Assembly: GCA_964524835.1 (NCBI GenBank)
Contig: CAZGEG010000014.1
Location: forward strand, 51,744 to 115,743
Reading direction: 5' to 3'
DNA from: JACRCG01 sp964524835
GTDB taxonomy: Bacteria > Desulfobacterota > Desulfuromonadia > Geobacterales > Pseudopelobacteraceae
DNA length: 64,000 bases
The translations under genes were made by a program, and so were the position numbers. Below are positions 1 through 8,956 of this stretch, one piece after another. Position 1 is the first letter of the stretch. Each line of letters opens with the position of its first letter. Under the pieces are notes generated by a model. The model ran no database searches. It was not told the DNA's origin and worked only from the letters and a program-made list of their open reading frames with translations.

Positions 1-2602
1 AAACGGCAACCGCACCGCCACCACGAACCCGGACGGTACAAGCACCTCGGCCAGCTATGACAGCACTGGCAATATGCTCACCAGCACCGATGCCATGGGA
101 CAAACCACCGGCTACACCTACAACACCTTCGGCCAGGTGACGGGCATTGCCGATGCACAAGGCGGGACCACGTCATACACCTACGATGCCAAAGGAAATA
201 TGACCGCGCTGACTGACCCTGCGGGTGGAATTACAAAATACGAATACGACTCAAAAGGCAATATCACTAATGTAACCGACGCGGCTGGCCAAACAACCAG
301 CTTCACCTATGATCTGAAGGGCAACCTGGCTACTGTCACGGACAGCAGCGGCGCAACCACAAGCTACACCTATGATAATGCAGGCAACGTAACCACCATC
401 ACCAACGCCAGGGGCGACATCACAAGATTTGTCTATGATGCCAGGAACCGGCTGATCAAGAGCATCGATCCGAATGGCAATGCTTCCCAGTATAGCTATG
501 ACGCCAACGGCAACAAACTCTCCGAGACCGACGCCAACGGCAACGTCACCCGTTTCGAGTACAATGCACAGAACCAGCTCATCAAAACCATCGACGCACT
601 TGGCAATGTCACCACCTACGCTTATGGCGGCAGCGCCTGTCCCAGCTGCGGGGGCGGAAATGGGGAAAAGCTCACTTCACTTATCGATGCCAATGGCAAC
701 CTCACCAGCTACACCTACGACCAGCTCGGCAGACTGGAGAAAGAGAGCGATCCGAAAGGAAACGAGACCGCCTATGCTTACGACGCCAAAGGGAATCTCA
801 CGTCAAAGACCGACGCCAACGGCAACACGATCAATTACAGCTATGACGGTAACGGGAGACTCATCAAAAAGAGCTACCCGGACAACACCGAAGAAAGCTT
901 TACCTACGACCCGAAAGGGAACATTCTCAGCGCCGTTAACAACAACATCACCTACAGCTTCAGCTATGATGCGGTGGGCCGGATGCAGAGCAGTACCGAT
1001 TCAAACGGCAAAGTCCTCCGGTATTCCTACGACAACACCGGCAGAAAGACCAAGACCATCTATCCCGAAGGCTCGGTAGTCAGCTATGCCTACGATGGCA
1101 CGGGCCGACAATCCTCGATCACCAATGGCGGGGGCAAAATTTACAGTTACAGTTACGACAAGCTCGGTCGCAGGACTAAACTGGCCTATCCATCAGGTGC
1201 AAGCGCGAACTATGCCTATGATGTCAAAGGCAATCTTACCAGCTTGATTCACAAAACCTCCACCGGTAAGATTATCGACAGCTTCAGCTATACCCATGAC
1301 AAGGTGGGGAATCGTTTGACAAAGGCAGAGCCGGATTTAAGCTGGAACTATGGATACGATTCCGTCTATCGGCTGCTACAGGCGCTACCTCAAAAGCCGC
1401 AGCATGGCAGGAACGTGATTAATGACGAACATCACGAGCACAACTTACATATGGCGGAAAAGTATGCCTATGACCCTGTAGGCAACAGGTTGACAGGTCC
1501 GTGGAAACATGCCACATACAATTACGGGCTGGGCAATGAACTGCTCGCATCGCGTCATACCGAGTACGTCTACGACAAGAATGGAAACCAGATCACGAGA
1601 AGTCAACATGGCAAGCGGGATGAAGACCATGGTGATGATGACGATCACAATGACGGCAAGAACTGGACATATATCTACGACTTTGAGAATCGTTTGATAA
1701 AAGCGGAGAAAAGGCATGAACACGAGCACGAAAAAACCGTCGTCTCCTTCAAGTACGATCCGCTCGACAGGAGAATAGAGAAAAAGATCACTAAACAGGA
1801 AGACAGAGAGAGCGAAACCACCACCCACGCCTACGTCTACGACGACCAAGCGATCATCCTCGAATACGAGACCAAAACCGACGATGGCAGAACAAAAACC
1901 AAAACCACGAAATACGTCCACGGTCCCGGCATCGACGAGCCATTGTCGCTGCAACGGGATAATGAGGTATACTACTATCACGCCGACGGGCTGGGTTCAG
2001 TTGTCGCGTTGACCGACAAAAAGCAGAAAACTGTTGAAACTTACGAATACGATTCATTCGGGAATCTGAAACAGAAAGACAAGAACCCAATGCAGCCTTT
2101 CACCTACACCGGCAGGGAGTGGGATAAGGAGACGGGGCTCTACTACTACCGCGCACGGTACTATGATCCCATGGAGGGGCGGTTCATTTCAAAAGACCCC
2201 ATCGCTATATTAGGTAATATTTATAATAATGCTTATAATATTACGGAAGATCAGCGCGTTAAGTCGATTGTAAATCCATATGCTTATACTGATAACAACC
2301 CGATCAATTATACTGATCCGACCGGATTAGCAAGCTGGCATTTTGATTATAGTGCACTTCGTGAAAGGCTGATTCACTACGGTAAATTTAGATTTAATAG
2401 TGCTGGTGAATTGGTAGAGCATACTGGGAGAGTAATAAAAGATATCCCGTGTGAAGCGGCAAAAGCACTTGAATGGTTGAAAAAAGTAAAGCCAGATTTC
2501 TTTAGAGCTGGGCCAGTATTTTTACTTTTGCCAGGTCAAAAAGAAATGCTTGATAATTTTAATAAGACCGGCTCTTTCGAAAATGATGGAAGTGAAATTT
2601 AA
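1..2602 (+). CDS. RHS repeat protein, 5'-truncated by the window edge
   Basis: The reading frame is open from base 2, so the N-terminus lies outside the window. About 470 residues of YD-repeats (YxYDxxGN/R...) are followed by a typical RHS-associated core with a YYYHADGLGS stretch, TYTGREWDKETGLYYYRARYYDP-like residues and a terminal NPINYTDPTGL. RHS proteins form a hollow shell that encloses a variable C-terminal toxin released by self-cleavage near the DPxGL motif; delivery is often by a type VI system. The last about 90 residues after DPTGL form a short tip I do not recognise. Unusual features are a CPSCGGG cluster near residue 190 from the first in-window Met and three His/Asp/Glu-rich inserts at about bases 1425-1735. 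Base composition falls sharply after about 2207, inside the core, suggesting tip exchange. Confidence 0.9.
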   Translation, partial: NGNRTATTNPDGTSTSASYDSTGNMLTSTDAMGQTTGYTYNTFGQVTGIADAQGGTTSYTYDAKGNMTALTDPAGGITKYEYDSKGNITNVTDAAGQTTSFTYDLKGNLATVTDSSGATTSYTYDNAGNVTTITNARGDITRFVYDARNRLIKSIDPNGNASQYSYDANGNKLSETDANGNVTRFEYNAQNQLIKTIDALGNVTTYAYGGSACPSCGGGNGEKLTSLIDANGNLTSYTYDQLGRLEKESDPKGNETAYAYDAKGNLTSKTDANGNTINYSYDGNGRLIKKSYPDNTEESFTYDPKGNILSAVNNNITYSFSYDAVGRMQSSTDSNGKVLRYSYDNTGRKTKTIYPEGSVVSYAYDGTGRQSSITNGGGKIYSYSYDKLGRRTKLAYPSGASANYAYDVKGNLTSLIHKTSTGKIIDSFSYTHDKVGNRLTKAEPDLSWNYGYDSVYRLLQALPQKPQHGRNVINDEHHEHNLHMAEKYAYDPVGNRLTGPWKHATYNYGLGNELLASRHTEYVYDKNGNQITRSQHGKRDEDHGDDDDHNDGKNWTYIYDFENRLIKAEKRHEHEHEKTVVSFKYDPLDRRIEKKITKQEDRESETTTHAYVYDDQAIILEYETKTDDGRTKTKTTKYVHGPGIDEPLSLQRDNEVYYYHADGLGSVVALTDKKQKTVETYEYDSFGNLKQKDKNPMQPFTYTGREWDKETGLYYYRARYYDPMEGRFISKDPIAILGNIYNNAYNITEDQRVKSIVNPYAYTDNNPINYTDPTGLASWHFDYSALRERLIHYGKFRFNSAGELVEHTGRVIKDIPCEAAKALEWLKKVKPDFFRAGPVFLLLPGQKEMLDNFNKTGSFENDGSEI

Positions 2603-2618
2603 CGGCTCTGGAGAAAAA

Positions 2619-2816
2619 ATGATTATTCAAAATGTGAACTATTGTTGTGAGAGATTTAAGGATAGTGTGGATGAAGGGAAAATACTTAGGTCAGATGATA
2701 TAGATGAAACTGAATGGTATTTCCCGGAATGGCTGCATTTATATTACTGTCCATTTTGTGGGAAAGATATTAAAGGAGTTGGTTTCGGTGAATATAATCC
2801 AGATAATAAACAGTAA
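2619..2816 (+). CDS. Small Cys-rich protein, probable immunity partner of the RHS tip
   Basis: This 65-residue protein starts at the ATG at 2619, chosen because GGAG at 2610-2613 sits five bases upstream; a longer reading from 2550 would overlap the rhs gene. It carries CC near the N-terminus and a CPFCGK motif near the C-terminus, so a small zinc-binding fold is plausible. It begins 16 bases after the rhs stop, shares its low GC content and lies where RHS immunity genes normally sit. Function is inferred from position only; I do not recognise the family. Confidence 0.7.
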   Translation: MIIQNVNYCCERFKDSVDEGKILRSDDIDETEWYFPEWLHLYYCPFCGKDIKGVGFGEYNPDNKQ

Positions 2817-2888
2817 TAAAATTATTTGTATTAGCTAAGATTTCACTGCTCTTTGACAATGAAATAGTTTTACCTTTGTGTGCGTGTT

Positions 2889-3527
2889 TCAATATTTAAG
2901 GAACTTCCGGATTGCAGACGTATATCCTGCTCTGAAAATTGTCCGGCCAAGATTGTTTACGACTCGGCCGCTTTTTTCGATCGTCCATCCTTCTTGTTCC
3001 ATCAGTTCGGTGGAGATGGCGTGCGAAAGAGCAGTTAATTCTGTTGTCGTTAGACTTTCTGTAATACCGATTAACTGGGCGTCTTGTTGTTTTGTTGTTG
3101 AAAGCGGAATTGTTCGGCGATCAATGACAATCTCTGCTTGCTGCTTCAGCAGATTAACTTCTCTCTGAAGCTTGGCATTGGTCGCCAAAATAGACCCGAC
3201 AATCGACCGCACGGCAGGGTCGCTAATCTTGCCAAGAATCGAGCTAATTCCACTCTCCTGTATCTTGGGGGGCTTCTTCGTTGCTCCCTTGGAATGCTCG
3301 GCCCAAGAGGCAATCAGTGACCGAAAATCATCACCACCTTTATTGCGTATGGTCTGAGGTGAAGGACCACTTTTCTCAACGGAAAGTCGGCCGATTGTAG
3401 CAATAGAGAAGTCCTTGCTACCACGTTCGACCTGCTCTCGACAGATTTCGTTGATTATGTCGAGAGAACGTTGCTTGCGGGTATTGGATTTTGCTTTAAA
3501 GAGATCGAGCAGTTCATCAGGTGTCAT
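2889..3527 (-). CDS. gmtX: GmtX-like Gamma-Mobile-Trio protein
   Basis: This 212-residue protein is the last gene of the trio, and its ATG overlaps the gmtZ stop (ATGA at 3524-3527). An N-terminal region with a TIGRLSVEKSG...PQTIRNK stretch looks like a helix-turn-helix DNA-binding unit. A coiled-coil-like run (NAKLQREVNLLKQQAE) lies near residues 120-135. A small third protein beside two tyrosine recombinases is the described layout of GMT mobile elements, in which GmtX has no firmly assigned activity. I identify it from size, order and sequence character; a profile search would settle it. Confidence 0.72.
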   Translation of the reverse strand: MTPDELLDLFKAKSNTRKQRSLDIINEICREQVERGSKDFSIATIGRLSVEKSGPSPQTIRNKGGDDFRSLIASWAEHSKGATKKPPKIQESGISSILGKISDPAVRSIVGSILATNAKLQREVNLLKQQAEIVIDRRTIPLSTTKQQDAQLIGITESLTTTELTALSHAISTELMEQEGWTIEKSGRVVNNLGRTIFRAGYTSAIRKFLKY

Positions 3528-6097
3528 TGGGCACCTCCTGTTGTATCAAGTAGCACGATAGGCTGTTCTGTCGTCATTTGAATTGCAGAAGAGTGGAGTT
3601 TGAGTAGGTCGTTGTTCTTTCCGTACCCGAGGAGGTTTATGGTTCCATCCAGAAGACCGTACTCCTTGAGCCTGCCGCCACCTTCAACAAACTCAACAGC
3701 GTCTTTTAAAGACCCAGTACGAGACTTGATAAGGGCCATGAGTTCGTTGCCGACTTGAAGCTGCTGGTCTGGTGTCAGCTTCAGAAATACTGGCGGTTGG
3801 CCGTTCATCATAAGCATTGCATCAAGTATCTGGCTGCGACGGAGGACAGCCTTGCTGGCATCAATTTCGAGGTAGAACACGGCATTCTCGCAGATCACCT
3901 CCAGTTGGTGTAGGTCGGACTGGGTTTCCATGAGTGCCCACTTTATGTCGTTGAGACCGCCAGCAAGAACCAACTTGAGGCTATTGTCATCGGATTCCTC
4001 TTGTTCAAGGAGTTTCACACAACGGTCAATGAGCCTCAAGGTTGCATTCAGGTCGTTGGCCAGTTTGTCCGCCTTCTGGGCTTCCTGCTCATAGAGGCGA
4101 TACATTTTGTTCAGCTCCTCTGATTTCGTGAAAGGAGCCCCATTCTCATCGCAGGTATAACGGTAATCTTCGAGGCCCTTGATCTGTTCCTCGTTCGAGA
4201 CGTACCTCGTTGAACATTCGCTAAGTTGAAAGCTAATGGAATTGAAGTGAGCTTGAAGGCCGGGGAGGAAAGCAGGGCCGGTAATGAAAAAGCGGCATCT
4301 AACACAGTTTTTCTCAAGAGGATATCCAGGAACCGGAGCATATAAACGCTGTCCCTGGTCGGCGACAACATCATTTATCAACTCGCCGCCACAGTCGCAC
4401 CCAGAGCCACCCATGGGGCAGATTCCCCTGTCCTCGACTACCATGCTTGCCGAGGATTTCCGTTGGGTGATGACTGATAGAGCATCAGCGGTATTGAATG
4501 CCGCTCTGGATTCAATTTGGTCATAGCTGGCATTGGCCAGGAAGCGGCGGAACGATTGCTGGTCTGTCTCCAGAATCCGCTTTTCTGCCGCATCCATGAG
4601 TTCTGTGACGTGTGCAACTCCTGCCTTCACATAGTAAATGGTCATTATGAGGCGGGCATGGCCGGCGATGAGCTTGGAGAGAACGGGCATAGGAACTCCA
4701 CCCTCCAAAGCATATGCTGTGATGAGTGAAACCCGTAATGAATGCAGTGGGAAGTGAGTAGTTGCGTAGGAACCTTGTTTGACGAAGCTGAGCGGCGATC
4801 CGTCTTTGAGTGTTTCCCCTCTCGCGGCGCAGCGGGTCTCCAGTTCGGATAAGAGGTGAAACCACATCCGTTCTGCAAAGCTTAAAGTGATGGGTTTTCC
4901 CCTGTCGCGGATATCCTTGCAGGCGGCAGCATCCCGGAAGAGGAAACAGGTGGTTCCCTTGTCGGTAAGTACCTGGTCAGACTTTATCTCGCCGATGTGC
5001 TTGAGTTCGAGTTCTGTCCATGGAACCGAAGCCTTGATCGGATTGTAGCGTTCTTGCCAATTGCGGAGTTTCTCAAGCCAGTAGAGAACGGCATCATGCT
5101 GCCAGGGGATAACATATCCTTTTTCCTGTTCAACGCGGTAGATATCGGCTGTCTTGTTCGTATTGATGAAGAAGCCTGTTAGAACCTTGCCGTCATCTGG
5201 ATTAACAAGGCGGCGGAAGACACCTTTTTCGACGGGAGATTTAACCGTTCCTTGTGCGAGTAGATGGCCATTGAGGTTCCAGTTGCCATTCTCGTAACGC
5301 CAGGTATCGGCTTCGCCGCTGTCGAGCATACGTACCTGTGTGGTGCGAAGGGGTAATTGAAGCTTAACGTAAATGACCATAGCTCTGACAGGAGACCAGA
5401 TTTCGTGAATTTCACGGGTGCCAATTTTATACGAACAGCCATGTTTTGCTCGATAGTCCTTGTTGTAAAGATTGGCTGTTCGGATTCTCCAGACGCAATC
5501 GGGGTCGTTCTTGTCGATTAAGCCGGGATCGACTTCGAACCAGTCGCCATAGGTATTGTGGTCCACGGCCTGATGAGCCCACTTCCAGTCGCGGAAGTGC
5601 TCTCCTTGGCAAAGGATGTCGCGTAGCTCTTTGATATATCGATATGGAAGAGGTGTCCTGACCGTCTCGCTCAATACAATGCCTGAGCTTTTGAGACGCG
5701 GAACCGGGTTATGGAACTCGGCAGGGGTGACTCTATGGCCGTGGTCATCTTCTACGGCAATTGTCTCGACAATTATCCAATTCAGAAAATCGTGGATATG
5801 GTTGACGATCTTGACAACCCCCTTAGGCTGAATCCCCTGCAATTGATCCCTTATCTCTGGAAGCTTTGTGCTTCTGAGAAAGAATGTCTGAGGGAGTTTA
5901 GCCGGGCCTAGCTGCGGGAGGAAGTTGCAGAGGAATTTATGGAGAGCTGCTCGTTTACCGTGTCTTCCGCCTATCTGTTTATCGAGCCAGGCGGAGGCTA
6001 ATGCTCTCCACGGCTCAATTTCAGGATCAACTGCGAGTACGTAATTGAATTCGAGGTCTTTGGACTTTACCAAAACAAAGGGTTTGCGCTTTGTCAT
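3524..6097 (-). CDS. gmtZ: GmtZ-like Gamma-Mobile-Trio integrase (tyrosine recombinase)
   Basis: This large protein (857 residues) has a tyrosine-recombinase catalytic pattern: an Arg in PLRTTQVR (R251 or R256), H452-S-L-R455, H480 in IAGHAR, and a Tyr pair at 488-489 as nucleophile candidates. Beyond the catalytic domain there is a Cys cluster (C560, C567, C569, C598, C601) that could bind zinc, then a long helical C-terminal region. It starts one base after the gmtY stop and overlaps gmtX by four bases, so the three are probably co-translated. Expected role: DNA strand exchange for element excision and integration, together with GmtY. It is far longer than ordinary phage integrases. Confidence 0.8.
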   Translation of the reverse strand: MTKRKPFVLVKSKDLEFNYVLAVDPEIEPWRALASAWLDKQIGGRHGKRAALHKFLCNFLPQLGPAKLPQTFFLRSTKLPEIRDQLQGIQPKGVVKIVNHIHDFLNWIIVETIAVEDDHGHRVTPAEFHNPVPRLKSSGIVLSETVRTPLPYRYIKELRDILCQGEHFRDWKWAHQAVDHNTYGDWFEVDPGLIDKNDPDCVWRIRTANLYNKDYRAKHGCSYKIGTREIHEIWSPVRAMVIYVKLQLPLRTTQVRMLDSGEADTWRYENGNWNLNGHLLAQGTVKSPVEKGVFRRLVNPDDGKVLTGFFINTNKTADIYRVEQEKGYVIPWQHDAVLYWLEKLRNWQERYNPIKASVPWTELELKHIGEIKSDQVLTDKGTTCFLFRDAAACKDIRDRGKPITLSFAERMWFHLLSELETRCAARGETLKDGSPLSFVKQGSYATTHFPLHSLRVSLITAYALEGGVPMPVLSKLIAGHARLIMTIYYVKAGVAHVTELMDAAEKRILETDQQSFRRFLANASYDQIESRAAFNTADALSVITQRKSSASMVVEDRGICPMGGSGCDCGGELINDVVADQGQRLYAPVPGYPLEKNCVRCRFFITGPAFLPGLQAHFNSISFQLSECSTRYVSNEEQIKGLEDYRYTCDENGAPFTKSEELNKMYRLYEQEAQKADKLANDLNATLRLIDRCVKLLEQEESDDNSLKLVLAGGLNDIKWALMETQSDLHQLEVICENAVFYLEIDASKAVLRRSQILDAMLMMNGQPPVFLKLTPDQQLQVGNELMALIKSRTGSLKDAVEFVEGGGRLKEYGLLDGTINLLGYGKNNDLLKLHSSAIQMTTEQPIVLLDTTGGAQ

Positions 6098-6098
6098 G

Positions 6099-7583
6099 TT
6101 ATTTCCCTTTCTTCAGTTTTGGCCTGGGACCGGAAAGGAGACCCAACGGGTCCACGTTCTCAAAGCCGTAAGCGGTGATGTCAAACGGCGATTGGGGTGA
6201 TTGGCCAGAGTCCAAAATACTGTCAGCTTCAGCCAGCTTTTGAGTCACTTCAGCAATATGAGATTCGGTGTAAACCAGTTGGGACTCAAGGGATCTGTGA
6301 TGTAATGCCGCCTTGATAATTAACGGGTCTTTGGTTGCCTTGACTCTCTGCCCGTAAGCATGTCGATGCCCGTGCTCCGTGGTTCCTTCCATTTTGGCAA
6401 CAACAAGGCCAATCCTCTCGGCAGCGCGGGTGTGGGCATCCCGGTAGGAGGCGATGGAATAAGGTTCTCCTGAACGTCTGCCATCGAAGGAGACGAAAGC
6501 AAAAGGGTGTTGGCGTTCTACCTGGACCAATTGGAGCAGGTACAGATTCCAAATCTTGTAGAACAGCCTGCCCCAGCCTCTGGGAAACCAGTGGATGTGC
6601 AGATACAGGTCCCGCTGGTTGTCTAGATGAGGATTCTTCCAACCGGCGTGAAGGCTGCCGCCTTTGGGATATTGGGTACGAGGTCGCATTGCGTATTTAC
6701 CGCGCAGATAGGAGTTTCGGTTGCAAACTATCGGGGCACCTTTGGCATCGAGCCAATCGGCCGGAGCCAGACCTTCTTCGGGGTGATAGATGCGCACCAT
6801 GGCTACAGTCGGATCGAGCGGGTCAGGTTGGACATCATGGATGAACAGGTGGAATGCTTCGGAAACTCGGACTCCACCACCATGCAGCAAAATGGTGATC
6901 AGTATGTCCCTAAGGTTGAGCCTTTCATCGATGCGAGGGCTCTGCTGCCGTCCAGGTACGATGAACCCCTTGAACAGCAGATCCGCGATCTTGCTCTCTG
7001 GGAAGAATTTGACGTCGGAATGCATGGCTGTCGGTAGATGTCTGAATTGGACTTGGCGGGTCTCCCGTGCGGACGACCTGTCACGGTTCCAGGTATGAGC
7101 AAGAAAAGCACGGTTGCGTCTTTGATAATAGGCAGCCCAGTCCAGCATCTCTTCGCAGCGTGAAGCGGGCCTGAGTGGATTGAGTGGCATGGCGGTTCCA
7201 GAACGTTCCGCCAGCCAATCGGAAAATTCGCTCAACAGGAGCACGAGTTGCCTTGCATTCTGAGCTTTCTTCGGAAACCAGTAGAGGCCGCTCGGGTCCA
7301 GTCCATCAGCACCAACAGTGCCGCGATGGAGACGCTGGGCGAAGACGGTAAACAAGGACTTGGGATCACTGAAGCAATTCTGGTTTGCACTCAGGTAATC
7401 AAGGAGAAGACTGACGGACTGAACAACTTTCTGCATCCAGGAATAACTGCGGGCATGAGCCTTCTCCAGAAGGTAATCGACCAATGGCATCAACACCCCA
7501 TGCTCAGTGATGATGACCGGCAACTCAAGCTCGACGCCGGTGTTATCTTGAATCACCTTGGCTCTTGCGGTTACATGGCTCAC
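6099..7583 (-). CDS. gmtY: GmtY-like Gamma-Mobile-Trio tyrosine recombinase
   Basis: I chose the GTG at 7583 (494 residues) because GGGAG lies five bases upstream; a TTG at 7601 would add six residues but lacks a site. The catalytic set of tyrosine recombinases is visible: Arg in GGGVRVSEAF (R239), H404-x-x-R407 in EHGHRHAYG, His at 428-429 and Tyr438 in SQLVYT. An N-terminal SAM-like core-binding region precedes it. It is the first gene of the trio. The element is named after Gammaproteobacteria, so its presence in this Geobacter-type sequence is notable. Confidence 0.82.
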   Translation of the reverse strand: MSHVTARAKVIQDNTGVELELPVIITEHGVLMPLVDYLLEKAHARSYSWMQKVVQSVSLLLDYLSANQNCFSDPKSLFTVFAQRLHRGTVGADGLDPSGLYWFPKKAQNARQLVLLLSEFSDWLAERSGTAMPLNPLRPASRCEEMLDWAAYYQRRNRAFLAHTWNRDRSSARETRQVQFRHLPTAMHSDVKFFPESKIADLLFKGFIVPGRQQSPRIDERLNLRDILITILLHGGGVRVSEAFHLFIHDVQPDPLDPTVAMVRIYHPEEGLAPADWLDAKGAPIVCNRNSYLRGKYAMRPRTQYPKGGSLHAGWKNPHLDNQRDLYLHIHWFPRGWGRLFYKIWNLYLLQLVQVERQHPFAFVSFDGRRSGEPYSIASYRDAHTRAAERIGLVVAKMEGTTEHGHRHAYGQRVKATKDPLIIKAALHHRSLESQLVYTESHIAEVTQKLAEADSILDSGQSPQSPFDITAYGFENVDPLGLLSGPRPKLKKGK

Positions 7584-7751
7584 GGCGACTCCCAGAGTCA
7601 ATGTACTCTTTAACTGACTGGAACATTACATTAGTACAAAAATGATTGCATATATGAGTGTGAAGTCAATGGTAAGTCCGACATTCTATAACCGAAAATC
7701 TTATGGAAGGCTCCTAAAGGTTATAAACCTTCAACCCCATATATCGATTGG

Positions 7752-8163
7752 TTATAAGGGAGGGATAAATCTTTATAATTATGTTGGTGCAAACCCCATA
7801 AATAGAACGGACCCATCAGGCTTGATATGGGTGACTGTTGATTATGATTATCAAGGGGTATACAACTGGCTTAGAGGGGCCTTAAATTATGCTACGGATT
7901 TAATTGGCTCAGGTATGGACCCCATCGCACCTGGAGCAGATCCATCGCATTACACAGGCACGCAAAGAGATGTGATCCAAGAATGGCGGCACGATCCGAA
8001 CAATCCTTGTCGCGATAGTGAACATCAGATTGGCAGCAGGAGAAGCATCCGCCAGACCTATACCAAGTTTATTAACCCAGGGCCTAGATCTGTCTTAATT
8101 AACAATCCCGATGACCCATTTTTTTATCAATGGTCGCCATGGGTCAATAGTCCTACCTACTAA
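7752..8163 (+). pseudogene. Orphan RHS C-terminal fragment with a displaced toxin-like tip
   Basis: The frame contains the final RHS core residues (GGINLYNYVGANPINRTDPSGL-like) but no repeats or core upstream; homology begins at about 7752. An in-frame ATG exists at 7642, but the 36 residues before the core motif do not resemble RHS sequence. After DPSGL come about 115 residues ending SPWVNSPTY that I cannot assign; they include several Trp and Tyr and HDPNNPCRDSEHQ-type residues. It looks like an earlier rhs tip cut from its body by the insertion to the left. It could be restored to use by recombination with the upstream rhs gene. Confidence 0.7.
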
Positions 8164-8193
8164 TAAAGCCATATATTGGCTGCAGGAGCGATA

Positions 8194-8799
8194 ATGGGAA
8201 ATCAAAATATATGGCTATCTTCGGTTTATCTTGTCAGAGATGTAATTTTACAGCCGGGAGAGGTATTCAGGGCGACAAAAAATGGTGAGATTCAAAGAGA
8301 AGCCTTGATCGTTTTTGGTGCTGCAGCACTGATCACGTTGTTTAAGAGCTTTTCTGCGAGAAGAAGCTTTATTAATTTCTTTGCGGATGAGAGTCTGAAT
8401 CAATTGCTTTCAGCACTAAGTATTCCTCAAATAAAATGGTTTATAATATACCTTGCTTATTTTGCTATGATCTTCATAGCTTTTACTATTTGTAGGATTT
8501 TTGGCAAGGCGGAAAATCTAAAAGCCTTGATGCTGGCCTTTATGTCAATTAGTGGTATTGGTATAGTCTCTCAAATCTTATTCTACTTTATTCAGTTTGT
8601 ACTTCCGAAGAATGTAATTTTTATAGGAAGCTATTGTATTTATCTTTGGGTTATAGGCCTATCTATTTGGGCTATCCAGGTCACGCAGGGTCTTTCATTA
8701 GCAAAGGCTCTTGCTTCTTTTTTACCGCCAGCAATCATTTTTGCAGTAATTTGCGGAATGGCCGCTGTTTCTCCATATCTAGCCTGGCTTACCGCATAA
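8194..8799 (+). CDS. YIP1-like integral membrane protein
   Basis: The start is the ATG at 8194, with AGGAG at 8184-8188; a TTG at 8176 is less likely. The 201-residue product has about five hydrophobic segments (near residues 35-55, 85-110, 120-145, 145-165 and 175-195) and resembles YIP1-domain proteins (GKAENLKALML..., WAIQVTQGLS.AKAL). It follows the orphan RHS tip by about 30 bases and is equally AT-rich. A membrane immunity protein for that tip is possible from position, but unproven. Confidence 0.7.
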   Translation: MGNQNIWLSSVYLVRDVILQPGEVFRATKNGEIQREALIVFGAAALITLFKSFSARRSFINFFADESLNQLLSALSIPQIKWFIIYLAYFAMIFIAFTICRIFGKAENLKALMLAFMSISGIGIVSQILFYFIQFVLPKNVIFIGSYCIYLWVIGLSIWAIQVTQGLSLAKALASFLPPAIIFAVICGMAAVSPYLAWLTA

Positions 8800-8956
8800 G
8801 GGAAACAATAAACTGGATTGATCTCTAGTTGGTAATACTTGTCAGTACCATTATCTTACAAATAGCTGCCGAAGTTTCTCTGACCGAGAATATGTCAATA
8901 TTGTTAACATGATTATGCAGTTAAGAGCTAAGTAGCATTGAGAGAGAGGCCAGCTA

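Larger units (their letters stand above)
2207..7750. mobile_element. Proposed GMT (Gamma-Mobile-Trio) insertion within an rhs gene
   Basis: The segment holds the new RHS tip, its likely immunity gene and the gmtX-gmtZ-gmtY trio on the minus strand. On its right an RHS core resumes mid-motif at about 7752 (residues IGYKGGINLY...), matching the point where the left copy changes composition after its own KDPI residues. Both junctions share the short string ACCCCAT (about 2195-2202 and 7734-7740). Short inverted repeats lie near both ends (about 2215-2243, AT-rich; AAGGTT-ATA-AACCTT at 7717-7731). The limits are an inference from the protein junctions; no long terminal or direct repeat was found. 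Confidence 0.5.

Noticed and set aside
74..1300. Repetitive DNA that might be read as a tandem repeat or CRISPR array
   Set aside because: The repeats are degenerate YD-repeat codons within one open frame, without uniform repeat/spacer spacing.
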